64,000 nucleotides of DNA from Pseudofulvibacter geojedonensis. GTDB taxonomy: Bacteria > Bacteroidota > Bacteroidia > Flavobacteriales > Flavobacteriaceae. Below, piece after piece: positions 1 to 7,734 of this stretch. The notes under the pieces are model-generated. The model did not search any database, had not been told where the DNA came from, and worked only from the letters and a program-made list of their open reading frames with translations. The stretch covers positions 434,001-498,000 of the forward strand of contig NZ_JBHTJM010000009.1 of assembly GCF_042675745.1 (NCBI RefSeq). The letters are read 5' to 3'. Position numbers and translations under genes: made by a program. Every line of letters starts with the position of its first letter. Position 1 is the stretch's first letter.

Positions 1-2369
1 CTAAAAACTAGGTTAGGGGTAATGCCTAAACCAAAATTAGTTTGTTCTACAATTCTTACTGAGTTGTTATTAGAACTTGAATCTAATCTAAATGTCTTTT
101 CAAGCTCGTTTTTTCTGTCGTAAATATTAATTACAGAAAAACCTATTCTACCCTTAACATTGTTTTTTTTAGAGAAGAGAAAGTCATAAACAACACTTGC
201 ATCTAATTTATGATATGTTTTTAATCTCAACGCATTCTGTTCATCGTAGTCTATTAGGTTTGCGTCTTGATTCACTCCTTTTGGGTTAGTATAGGGCTTT
301 CCTGTTGAAATGCTCCAACCTAATGAAAACTGAAACTTATTATACTTATAAGTATTAGATAATGATAATACGTGTGTCTGATCAAAATTACCTAGATAAG
401 CTTTTCCGTTATTTACTTCATCAAAAAAATAATTTGTTTTACTTAATGAATAACTTAACCAAGTTCTAAAGTCTTTCACTTGTTTTTTTACTAAAAAATC
501 TATTCCAAAAGATTCACTTTTACCTTTATTAAAACTATCTGCATCATCATCTGGCTGAACACCTGCAGTATTAAATATTTCTTTAAGAGCAGTTAATCCT
601 TTGGTTTTTTTATAATATGCATCTACATCTAATTTCCAACCTTGCTCTTCAAATAAAAACCCTATCGAAAATTGTTTGCTATTCATTATTGGTCTATCAT
701 TATCTGCTAATACCCATAGACTGTTTCCAAGTCCTAAATAGTTTTGGTTAGTCGATAAAACCTTGCTAATTGTTTGATTTTTGGTTTCATAAGATGCTTT
801 TATATCCCAAAAATTATTTAATTTTCTATTAATATAAAGTCTTGGTTCTATTAAGCTTTTGTTCAATGATGAGATTTTACTTGCTCTTAAGCCAGCTTGA
901 AAGGTCCATTTATTTTGTAAATAAACATACTCAGTAAATAAAGAATGTAAATTGAGTTTATCGTCATCTTTGTCTAAAAATGGGTTTGAATTATTATAGT
1001 CTGTATCTATCTGATAAATAATATCATTTGAACTCATATCGTATCCTAAACGAAATACATGATGTTTATTTTGAGCATATTGTAAACCTATGGTAAATCC
1101 TTTATCTTTAATTTCATTAGCGGTATTAGACTTATATAAATCATCTGGTCCGAAAGTATCTTCATAAAAATAAGCCGATGTATAATTAGAAATATAACCC
1201 GTAGTATTTAACTTAACATGATCTGATAATGTTGCATCCCATTTAAAATTAAATCCATTATTAGTAAGATCTAAATCATCTGCTGAGTTTAAATCACTAG
1301 GTTCAGACCCTTCAAAAGTATAAGTAGTTTTAGATTTATAATCTAATTTATTAGTTACCCATAAACTACTAAAACTAAGTGTGTGTTTCTCATTCGGTTT
1401 CCAAAGTAATTTTAAATTATAGTCTGTAAAATAAAAACGATTTTTTAGTTCTTCAAATTCTGTATCTGCTGTTAATGTTCCGCCACCATCTATTTTGGTG
1501 TTTTGAAACACTTTATTGCTCATTTTTTGAAAAGTAATGCTATTAAGTATATCTGAGTAAGAACGTCTAGCAGAAGTAGTTAAACTCAATTTATTTTTAA
1601 CTAAAGGAGCTTTTATGAATACATCTGCATGAACTAAATTAATTCCTATACCAGCTTCGAGGCTATCAGGTAGTTCTTCAGAAGAACGAATATCTACAAC
1701 TCCAGAAATTCTATCTCCATATTTTGCACTGGTTCCAGATCTAAATACATTGATTGTTTCTGTTATATATGGGTTAAAAGCTGATATTTGACCAAAGAAA
1801 TGACCTTGATGATACATTTTTATACCATCCCACAGCACTAAATTTTGATCTGGTGTCCCGCCTCGTATATGTATATCTGAAGCAGTTTCTGTAGGACTCG
1901 AAATTCCAGGTAGCATTTGCAAACTCTGTAGTACATCTGGTTCTGTTAATCCGGGTAAAATCCCCAATTTACTAGGGCTTACTTTTATTGATCCGTCGTC
2001 TTCATTCTTATCAAAACCAACAGTTAAATATTCTGCATTTAATAAAACTTCATCCAGATTAAATGCTTGAGTTAGTAGTATTGCAGATTCATCTTTCTTT
2101 AATATAATATTAGATTCATCTATTTTTTGTGAACTAATTAATACCTGTTTTTCAAGCAAGTTTAATATATCATCTAAAGATGCTTCTCCAGAAAAATTAA
2201 AAGTTTTTCCTTCTAATATTTCACTATTAAAAGAAAAACGAACTGAAAATTTTTCTTCTAAATCTTTAATAACTGTAACCAAAGATTCCTCTTGATACAC
2301 TAAATTTTGATTTTGTGCAAAAAGAGGAAAATTTAAAAATAATATAAAGATTATGAATACTTTCTTCAT
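1..2369 (-). CDS. TonB-dependent transducer receptor with STN domain, 3' end outside window
   Basis: Outer-membrane TonB-dependent receptor, read here as at least 789 codons; the C-terminal strands lie beyond base 1. The translation starts with a signal peptide (MKKVFIIFIILFLNFPLFAQ). A short STN-type domain follows at about residues 22-95, which in this family contacts a FecR anti-sigma factor. The plug domain comes next (LQMLPGISS, then DIHIRGGTPDQNLVLWDGI and YGDRISGVVDIRS), then beta-barrel strands rich in aromatic residues. The ATG at 2367-2369 overlaps the fecR stop by one base (TAATG), so the two are probably translationally coupled. Receptors of this layout import a ligand and signal its presence through FecR to an ECF sigma factor. 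The ligand cannot be read from sequence. The neighbouring proteases suggest peptides or protein-derived compounds, which is inference. Confidence 0.9.
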   Translation of the reverse strand, partial: MKKVFIIFILFLNFPLFAQNQNLVYQEESLVTVIKDLEEKFSVRFSFNSEILEGKTFNFSGEASLDDILNLLEKQVLISSQKIDESNIILKKDESAILLTQAFNLDEVLLNAEYLTVGFDKNEDDGSIKVSPSKLGILPGLTEPDVLQSLQMLPGISSPTETASDIHIRGGTPDQNLVLWDGIKMYHQGHFFGQISAFNPYITETINVFRSGTSAKYGDRISGVVDIRSSEELPDSLEAGIGINLVHADVFIKAPLVKNKLSLTTSARRSYSDILNSITFQKMSNKVFQNTKIDGGGTLTADTEFEELKNRFYFTDYNLKLLWKPNEKHTLSFSSLWVTNKLDYKSKTTYTFEGSEPSDLNSADDLDLTNNGFNFKWDATLSDHVKLNTTGYISNYTSAYFYEDTFGPDDLYKSNTANEIKDKGFTIGLQYAQNKHHVFRLGYDMSSNDIIYQIDTDYNNSNPFLDKDDDKLNLHSLFTEYVYLQNKWTFQAGLRASKISSLNKSLIEPRLYINRKLNNFWDIKASYETKNQTISKVLSTNQNYLGLGNSLWVLADNDRPIMNSKQFSIGFLFEEQGWKLDVDAYYKKTKGLTALKEIFNTAGVQPDDDADSFNKGKSESFGIDFLVKKQVKDFRTWLSYSLSKTNYFFDEVNNGKAYLGNFDQTHVLSLSNTYKYNKFQFSLGWSISTGKPYTNPKGVNQDANLIDYDEQNALRLKTYHKLDASVVYDFLFSKKNNVKGRIGFSVINIYDRKNELEKTFRLDSSSNNNSVRIVEQTNFGLGITPNLVF

Positions 2370-3277
2370 TAATACTTCTGAATACTAACCTTTTGGTCAG
2401 CATCAAAGGTATAAGGAATTTCCATAGTATCAAAAACTGTTGTTAAAGCAAGTTTTAAATTAGAGTGAGAAAAGCGACCTGTAAATTTAGCATTTTTAAG
2501 ATTTTCTTTTCCTTTAATGCTAATACCATATTGGCGTTCTAGCTCTTCTACTACTTGTAAAATAGCAATAGAAGTAAAGCTACTTTCCTGAGCAATCCAA
2601 CTAGGATTTTGCTCAGATATATTCAATAAATTTGTTTTATTTTGTTGGATATTAAAAGCCTTTCCAGGAGTTAAAACTTGTTTCTCATTACCTGCAATTA
2701 CTTGTACTTTTCCTTCATAACAAATAACTTGGTAAAATTTATTTCTTGAGTTTACGGTAAATTCTGTTCCTAAAACAGTAACTGTACCTTCTTTAGTAGT
2801 AACAGAAAAGGTAGATCCTTTTTTTACTTTAAAAAAAGCTTCTCCTTCTAACTCTAAACTTCTTCCCCAATTGTATTTTTTATGCGTAATTTTTGAATCG
2901 GCATTTAATTGTGCAATAGATCCATCTGGTAACTCTATTGTATTTTGTTGTGCTAAATCAGTACTATAACTTGTTTCCTGAAACATAAACATAGCTCCTA
3001 AAAACAAAACTAAACAAGCTGCTGCTGCATATGCCCAGTTAGGTATTAAACGTCTAACCTTTACTTCTTGCTTTTCTTTTTGTCTTTCTATTTTAGCTAA
3101 AGTAGCTTTAAAATTAGCTTCTTGATTATATGATGGTGCTTCTAAATGGGCAACTCCATCTAAAATCATTTTATATTCAGAATAAGCAGAAGATGCTTTA
3201 AATTCAGCCAATTCATTGGTCGTCAGTTCACCCGAAGCCCATCTAGCTAAAAAAGTATCGTCGTATTGCTGTTTCAT
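2369..3277 (-). CDS. FecR-family anti-sigma factor
   Basis: Inner-membrane anti-sigma factor of 302 aa. The N-terminal cytoplasmic part (residues 1-78) should bind the sigma factor encoded at 3337-3849. One membrane helix lies at about 80-100 (WAYAAAACLVLFLGAMFMF). A periplasmic FecR domain covers about 110-205, with the typical ELPDGS...LNADS, LEGEAFF and VLGTEF blocks. A C-terminal DUF4974/STN-like domain covers about 230-302. Known role of the family: it holds the ECF sigma inactive until the STN domain of the ligand-loaded receptor signals. It sits between sigma and receptor genes in the usual order. The 59-nt gap to the sigma gene contains its own promoter-like element (3304-3332), so it can be transcribed separately from the sigma gene. 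Confidence 0.93.
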   Translation of the reverse strand: MKQQYDDTFLARWASGELTTNELAEFKASSAYSEYKMILDGVAHLEAPSYNQEANFKATLAKIERQKEKQEVKVRRLIPNWAYAAAACLVLFLGAMFMFQETSYSTDLAQQNTIELPDGSIAQLNADSKITHKKYNWGRSLELEGEAFFKVKKGSTFSVTTKEGTVTVLGTEFTVNSRNKFYQVICYEGKVQVIAGNEKQVLTPGKAFNIQQNKTNLLNISEQNPSWIAQESSFTSIAILQVVEELERQYGISIKGKENLKNAKFTGRFSHSNLKLALTTVFDTMEIPYTFDADQKVSIQKY

Positions 3278-3303
3278 GTTTTTTTGTCTTAAAATTGTAT
3301 AGC

Positions 3304-3332
3304 TAAAACAGTTGTTTATTAAAATACCCTAC
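3304..3332 (-). promoter_or_regulatory. Putative ECF-sigma promoter of the fecR-receptor operon
   Basis: A 29-base sequence on the minus strand, identical base for base to 3968-3996 on the plus strand. Its core is GTAGGGTA, 11 bases, AACTGTT. The AACTGTT block ends 29 nt before the fecR ATG, as expected for a -35/-10 pair. It lies in the gap between the sigma gene stop and fecR. Identity over the whole element, in front of two diverging units beside an ECF sigma gene, fits autoregulation by that sigma. The assignment to that particular sigma is inferred. Confidence 0.7.
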
Positions 3333-3336
3333 CTTT

Positions 3337-3849
3337 TTACTTAAAAAAAGTAATCTCTTCTCGTAAACTTTTCAATGCACCATGCATTCTTTTTTCAACT
3401 GCCTTTACAGATATATCTAACATTTCTGCTATTTCTCTATACTTCTTTTTTTCTATTCTATTTAATAGAAAAACTTCTCTTTGTTTTTCTGATAAATTAG
3501 CAATGGCATTATTTAATTCTTCCTGAAACTCTTTTTCTCTATATTTAAACTCAGGGTTTTCATAATCTGTATCATTTACTAATGCTTTCTGATGTTTTAA
3601 TTTTACCTTTTGATGTGCCACATCATTTAAAAAAGCATTGTTGGCTACTGTAAATAAAAAAGATTTTGCTTTTTCAAAAGGTACTTTTGTACAATTATTC
3701 CACAGCTTAACAAAAGCATCTTGAGCTAAATCATCTGCTTGGTCTGGATCACCACATTTGTAATAAATGAAGTTACGAATACCTTTAGAGTAAGTATTAA
3801 ATACTTGCTCAAAAATATGTTGTTCACAAACTGAATTATTCTTCTCCAT
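3337..3849 (-). CDS. ECF RNA polymerase sigma factor (FecI-like)
   Basis: Sigma-70 family extracytoplasmic-function sigma factor of 170 aa, a normal length. Region 2 spans about residues 12-80 (FIYYKCGDPDQADDLAQDAFVKLW, the -10 recognition part). Region 4 is a helix-turn-helix at about 113-165 (LSEKQREVFLLNRIEKKKYREIAEMLDISVKAVEKRM, the -35 recognition part). It belongs to the FecI-like group that pairs with FecR, encoded immediately downstream. No copy of the GTAGGGTA/AACTGTT element lies upstream of this gene (3850-3967), so the sigma gene itself does not seem to be in its own regulon, while fecR is. Likely targets in this window are the receptor operon, the lipoprotein at 4025 and the protease at 26319. 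Confidence 0.95.
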   Translation of the reverse strand: MEKNNSVCEQHIFEQVFNTYSKGIRNFIYYKCGDPDQADDLAQDAFVKLWNNCTKVPFEKAKSFLFTVANNAFLNDVAHQKVKLKHQKALVNDTDYENPEFKYREKEFQEELNNAIANLSEKQREVFLLNRIEKKKYREIAEMLDISVKAVEKRMHGALKSLREEITFFK

Positions 3850-3967
3850 TAAAATTAAAATTGGGCTACCTAATTTAGATGTGTTAAATCTAAGGAATTT
3901 CTAGCTAAATCAATAATAAATTATACAAACACCATAAAAGCTATTATTCTATAAATCTATAAAACAA

Positions 3968-3996
3968 GTAGGGTATTTTAATAAACAACTGTTTTA
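3968..3996 (+). promoter_or_regulatory. Putative ECF-sigma promoter of the metallopeptidase lipoprotein gene
   Basis: Exact 29-base copy, in the opposite orientation, of the element before fecR. Core GTAGGGTA, 11 bases, AACTGTT (3987-3993), followed 31 nt later by the ATG at 4025. The distances match those at fecR. The gene is therefore probably co-regulated with the TonB receptor operon. Confidence 0.7.
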
Positions 3997-4024
3997 TAAC
4001 ATATTAACATTAAAATAGATATTT

Positions 4025-5038
4025 ATGAAGCCCCTTAAAAGAATATTGCTGTTAGCATTACTTATTATACTAGCAGCTTGTAGCAATGATGACTCTGATG
4101 ATTTTAACACTAACAACCAAAGTGGATTAGTAGAAAATAATAATGGAGGTCAGAACGGAAATGATAGTTCTTCTAATAACGGAGGAAATGAAACTGGAGG
4201 AAGCCAAGAAATAGGAAATGATGGAGAAATAACTTTATATAAAGTTTCTGGTAGTTCTATAACTAAAATTAAAGACTATCAAGTAAGCGGACAAAATTTA
4301 TCTTACCAACAAGATACTTCTAAACACAATGAAATATGGGAATTGATAAAAAAAATTGTTCCTACCAACTATTTATCTAAAATGAATGAATTTTTAATTT
4401 ATTCTGGTCAGGCTAATGGTACTGCTGGTTTTGTTATAGAAACTAATTCTGATCTTTCTAAATGGAAAATGGGAATAGCTATAGATTATGCTTACCAAGG
4501 AGGTTTTAATACTAATGGAGAATTGGCTTATACTATCATTCATGAATTTGGACATATTTTAACCTTAAATAATGACCAATTAAACGCTAGTATTTCTAGA
4601 GAAAATTGTAGCAATTATTATCCAGGTGAAGGTTGTGCAAATAGCGATGCATACATCAATAAAACTTATCAAAATTTTTGGGCAGATATTTGGAGTCAAT
4701 ATCAAGAAGCAAAAAATGGTGGTCAGAATGCTATGCAGAATTTTTATAACACTTATCAAGATCGATTTTTAACACAATATGCTTCTACAAACCCTGGTGA
4801 AGATATAGCCGAAATATTTGCAGTATTTGTTACCAGAAATAGTGGTGCTAACGGATCTAGTAAAGCAGAACAAAAAATTCAGTTATTTTATAACCATTCA
4901 GAATTGGTTTCAATACGCAATTTTATTAGAGGCAATTTAAATTCTAAATCGAGTAGAGGAGGATTTACATTACCTGCTCCAGGAAGCTGGAAACAAGCCA
5001 ACAGAATTGGTAATCCTCATAAAAAGTGTGGCCATTAA
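4025..5038 (+). CDS. Putative zinc metallopeptidase lipoprotein
   Basis: Predicted lipoprotein of 337 aa. The lipobox LAAC places the acylated Cys at residue 19, followed by acidic residues and a low-complexity Asn/Gly/Ser linker to about residue 66. The catalytic part has HEFGH at 173-177, the HExxH zinc motif, and a downstream GEDIAE at 258-263, which can supply the third zinc ligand as in gluzincin-like zincins. I know this group as putative zinc-binding metallopeptidases of Bacteroidota; its substrate is unknown. It diverges from the ECF sigma gene and carries the same 29-bp promoter element as fecR, so it probably acts at the cell surface in the same response, perhaps releasing the ligand taken up by the receptor (inference). 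Confidence 0.8.
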   Translation: MKPLKRILLLALLIILAACSNDDSDDFNTNNQSGLVENNNGGQNGNDSSSNNGGNETGGSQEIGNDGEITLYKVSGSSITKIKDYQVSGQNLSYQQDTSKHNEIWELIKKIVPTNYLSKMNEFLIYSGQANGTAGFVIETNSDLSKWKMGIAIDYAYQGGFNTNGELAYTIIHEFGHILTLNNDQLNASISRENCSNYYPGEGCANSDAYINKTYQNFWADIWSQYQEAKNGGQNAMQNFYNTYQDRFLTQYASTNPGEDIAEIFAVFVTRNSGANGSSKAEQKIQLFYNHSELVSIRNFIRGNLNSKSSRGGFTLPAPGSWKQANRIGNPHKKCGH

Positions 5039-5048
5039 TTAACCTAAA

Positions 5049-5085
5049 ATAATCATTCAGAATAGTATATGTTCTGAATGATTAT
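5049..5085 (+). terminator. Stem-loop between two lipoprotein genes
   Basis: Perfect 14-bp inverted repeat (arms 5049-5062 and 5072-5085, 9-nt loop) just after the metallopeptidase stop codon. It lacks a T run, so it may be a weak terminator or a processing or stability hairpin rather than a strong stop. Confidence 0.5.
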
Positions 5086-5101
5086 AATATAAATTCTTAT
5101 T

Positions 5102-5506
5102 ATGAAAATATATATAATTATAGCATTTAGCTTATTGATTTTCTCATGCAAAAGCAACCAACAATTATCTCCAAAAAATTCTTTAATAAGCATATCTAAA
5201 AATCCTTGTCTTAAAAACTGTGAAGTTTCAGATTTACATTTTTATTCTGATGGAACTTTTATATATAATGGGGTTTTAAATACCCATTTAAATGGTAATT
5301 ATAAAGGAAAAATAAGTCTTAAAGAATTATCGGAAATTAAAAATACATTGAATGAATTATCTAAAGATATACCATTAATTAAAGGAAGAGATATTCCTTC
5401 TATAACTATTAAATATGAGTCTGCTAATAAAACTTATCATGCAAATCATAAAGAATTAAAAAACTTAAAATTAATAACTGAAAAAATAGTTAGCTCAATT
5501 AAATAA
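5102..5506 (+). CDS. DUF6438-type lipoprotein
   Basis: Small predicted lipoprotein of 134 aa with lipobox FSC (Cys16). After a short spacer the pattern ISISKNPCLKNC...LHFYSDGTFIYNG is typical of the DUF6438 family: a beta-rich domain with two close cysteines, here C35 and C39, and a dG-x-hhYxG strand pair. No enzymatic function is known for the family. It follows the metallopeptidase gene by 63 nt in the same direction with only a T-less hairpin between, so co-transcription is possible. It ends at a strong bidirectional terminator. Confidence 0.65.
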   Translation: MKIYIIIAFSLLIFSCKSNQQLSPKNSLISISKNPCLKNCEVSDLHFYSDGTFIYNGVLNTHLNGNYKGKISLKELSEIKNTLNELSKDIPLIKGRDIPSITIKYESANKTYHANHKELKNLKLITEKIVSSIK

Positions 5507-5528
5507 TAATATAGTAAACTGTACAACT

Positions 5529-5561
5529 AAAAAGCTCGCTAAAATAATTAGCGAGCTTTTT
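5529..5561. terminator. Bidirectional rho-independent terminator
   Basis: 14-bp stem (5529-5542 with 5548-5561) containing AGCTCGC/GCGAGCT, a 5-nt loop, and A/T runs on both flanks. It separates the convergent lipoprotein gene and the OmpH gene. Confidence 0.9.
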
Positions 5562-5586
5562 ATAAATAATAATATAAAAAATCTTA

Positions 5587-6102
5587 TTATTTATTATCAG
5601 AGTATTCTTTATTTAATTTTTCTATTACAGCTTCTGTTATATCATTTTTATCAGAACCATATAAAACACTTCCTGCTTTATTTTTTCCAAATATATAGCT
5701 ATAGCCATTTGCCTTTCCATAATCTTCTATTGAAGAATCTACTTTAGATAACAAAGAATCTATTTTTGTTTGAAAATTTTTAGAAATACCTTGTTCTTCC
5801 ATTTGAAGCTGTTGTTGCAAAAATTGTTGTTTCTGTCCTAAAGATTGATACATTTCTTGTGCTTTAGCCTTGGCTAATTTATCAGCTTTAGCTTGAAATT
5901 CTTGAACCTCTATTTGAAATGCTTTACCTACACTATCTTTCTTTTTACCAAAAGATTCAATCTTAGTATTGTATTGAGCTTCTAAATCTTTTTTCTCCTG
6001 AGATTCTTCTATTAATTTTTCGTTATCTACGAAAGCAGTTTTTTCTTGTTGGCAAGAAAAAAACAAAATAGAACCTAAGGCAACTAAAACTAATTTTTTC
6101 AT
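5587..6102 (-). CDS. OmpH/Skp-family periplasmic chaperone-like lipoprotein
   Basis: 171-aa protein of the OmpH/Skp family. A signal peptide ends in a lipobox-like FFSC (Cys17). A long alpha-helical coiled-coil region follows at about residues 30-125, rich in Lys, Glu and Gln, then the C-terminal YGKANGYSYIFGKN and GSVLYGSDKNDIT blocks that are characteristic of OmpH-like proteins in Bacteroidota. Skp proteins hold unfolded outer-membrane proteins in the periplasm. The lipoprotein form suggests a membrane-tethered version. It is separated by 264 AT-rich nt from the methyltransferase gene upstream and is probably monocistronic. A TACTTTCG sequence upstream resembles a degenerate -7 promoter element. 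Confidence 0.85.
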   Translation of the reverse strand: MKKLVLVALGSILFFSCQQEKTAFVDNEKLIEESQEKKDLEAQYNTKIESFGKKKDSVGKAFQIEVQEFQAKADKLAKAKAQEMYQSLGQKQQFLQQQLQMEEQGISKNFQTKIDSLLSKVDSSIEDYGKANGYSYIFGKNKAGSVLYGSDKNDITEAVIEKLNKEYSDNK

Positions 6103-6366
6103 TGTAGTATATTTTAAAATTGAAAATTTATCTGTTTGTATTGTTGGCGAAAGTACTAAAATCTAAAATTTATAAATACTCTATTATGAGTGAAAATATT
6201 ATAATTTTACCATTATAAATATAATTTATTATTACAAAATGTAATTATAAATAAAATAAATAATTATATACAATAAATTAGTATTTTTTAAAAGATTAAA
6301 ATAAAATAGTAATACAAATAGATATCTTTTATATAAAACTCTCTTAAAACAGCTTTAAAATCGATT

Positions 6367-7227
6367 TTAACTATTTTTAATTACATAAATTAAAGAAGAG
6401 TACTCTTTTGAGCTTAGTGCTTTAAAATTTGATGACAAACCAATATAAAAAGCTTTAAGATAATTCATTTTCCCTGTTTTATATTTTTCACTTAACATGG
6501 AAACATAATACGAATCGAATTTCATTGGAAGCGATTTTTTTAAATTCATATCAATTTTAGAAAAAAGCAACTGAATAGATTTTTTAGAAAAATGCCATAA
6601 GTGTCTAGGTACATCATATGCTGCCCAAAACTCTTGATAGTAATTAGCATCGAAACTTTTAAAATTAGGAACAGCAATTATTAAAACACCATTTTCTTTT
6701 AATAGAGATTTAAATAATGAAATATGTTCTTCTAAATTTGGTAAGTGTTCTAAAACATGCCAAAGAGTAATTACATCAAAACTATGCTTTTCAAAATCTT
6801 TTAATTTATCTATATCAAAAACTTTATTTTTTGTTTTTGAGTTTGCAATAGTTCTAGCAGATTGGTTTGGTTCTATACCTGTAACATTCCACCCATCTTT
6901 TAAACAAGTAGAAAGAAAATCTCCTGTACCACAACCAACATCTAACAAGCTAGCTTTTTTAGTACTATTAATTGTTTCTTTTTCTAATTGTGAATTTACT
7001 AAACTCAATTTTTTATTAAGAGAGTAGGAGCGAACCCAATGATAAACTTTTTCAAAAAAATTACGTTTCGTATCTGTATGAGAAATATAATCTTCTGTTT
7101 CATAATAAGAAGCTAATTGATCTGATTTTGGTTGTGGAGTAGTAACCAACATATCTAATTCTGAATTATAAACTAATTCAAATAATTCTTTAGAAACAGA
7201 ATGATCTTTAACAGTTAAATTTTTCAA
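6367..7227 (-). CDS. Class I SAM-dependent methyltransferase
   Basis: 286-aa class I methyltransferase of the Methyltransf_23 type. The SAM-binding motif I is LLDVGCGTGDFL at residues 94-105, motif II acidic residue in VTGIEPN (115-121), and a typical post-motif region HVLEHLPNLEEHISLFKSLLKENGVLIIAVPN. The C-terminal FWAAYDVPRHLWHFS segment is shared with methyltransferases found near surface glycan or lipid genes, but also occurs in this mnmG-linked gene in flavobacteria. The substrate is unknown. It lies 3 nt downstream of the small membrane protein gene and is the last gene of the mnmG block. Nothing in the sequence indicates whether it modifies RNA or a small molecule. Confidence 0.85.
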   Translation of the reverse strand: MKNLTVKDHSVSKELFELVYNSELDMLVTTPQPKSDQLASYYETEDYISHTDTKRNFFEKVYHWVRSYSLNKKLSLVNSQLEKETINSTKKASLLDVGCGTGDFLSTCLKDGWNVTGIEPNQSARTIANSKTKNKVFDIDKLKDFEKHSFDVITLWHVLEHLPNLEEHISLFKSLLKENGVLIIAVPNFKSFDANYYQEFWAAYDVPRHLWHFSKKSIQLLFSKIDMNLKKSLPMKFDSYYVSMLSEKYKTGKMNYLKAFYIGLSSNFKALSSKEYSSLIYVIKNS

Positions 7228-7230
7228 TTT

Positions 7231-7704
7231 TTATTCTTCTATTTTATTAACTAATTCTACATCTAGTAAAATAGATAATTCAGATCCTTTAATTAAAACT
7301 TCATCACTATTCTTAGATTTAAAAACAATTTCATTTCTATTATTTTCATCAAAAAAACGGATAACATAAAAATCAAATGATGATGATGATCCTAAAGATG
7401 AAACTGTACTAAAATCGTTTGAATGACTATAAGATTGACCGAATAAAGATATATAATCGGGGTATAGTATTTCCTTTTTAAAAGAAAATATTTTAATATT
7501 AAATAGATTTACATTTAATCTATTTTTGAAATTCTTAAAAATTTCTATTTCAAAATTTAGTCCTAAAAAAATAATACCCAATAAGAAAACAGTAAGTCCA
7601 ATTATTAAATTTTCTATAGAAGCTACTATACCAAATAAAATAAATCCAATACCTAAATAATTAGATTTTGGATTTTTAAATTGTTTAAATTTTATACTAT
7701 TCAT
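7231..7704 (-). CDS. Small two-helix membrane protein of unknown function
   Basis: 157-aa protein that I do not recognise. Two adjacent hydrophobic segments at about residues 17-50 form a helical hairpin. The rest is a soluble domain with alternating hydrophobic residues (FDFYVIRFFDENNRNEIVFKSKN), which may be a PH-like beta fold. A Ser-rich stretch lies at about 100-110. It is wedged between mnmG (30 nt upstream, containing a parS site) and the methyltransferase (3 nt downstream). The tight spacing suggests co-transcription with the methyltransferase. Confidence 0.7.
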   Translation of the reverse strand: MNSIKFKQFKNPKSNYLGIGFILFGIVASIENLIIGLTVFLLGIIFLGLNFEIEIFKNFKNRLNVNLFNIKIFSFKKEILYPDYISLFGQSYSHSNDFSTVSSLGSSSSFDFYVIRFFDENNRNEIVFKSKNSDEVLIKGSELSILLDVELVNKIEE

Positions 7705-7710
7705 ATAAAA

Positions 7711-7726
7711 CGTTCCACGTGGAACA
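7711..7726. promoter_or_regulatory. parS-like palindrome, site 1
   Basis: Contains the perfect 14-bp palindrome GTTCCACGTGGAAC (7712-7725), the core of the bacterial parS centromere bound by ParB. It lies in the gap between mnmG and the small membrane protein gene. First base of the 16-mer is C instead of T. Confidence 0.85.
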
Positions 7727-7734
7727 ATTTATTT

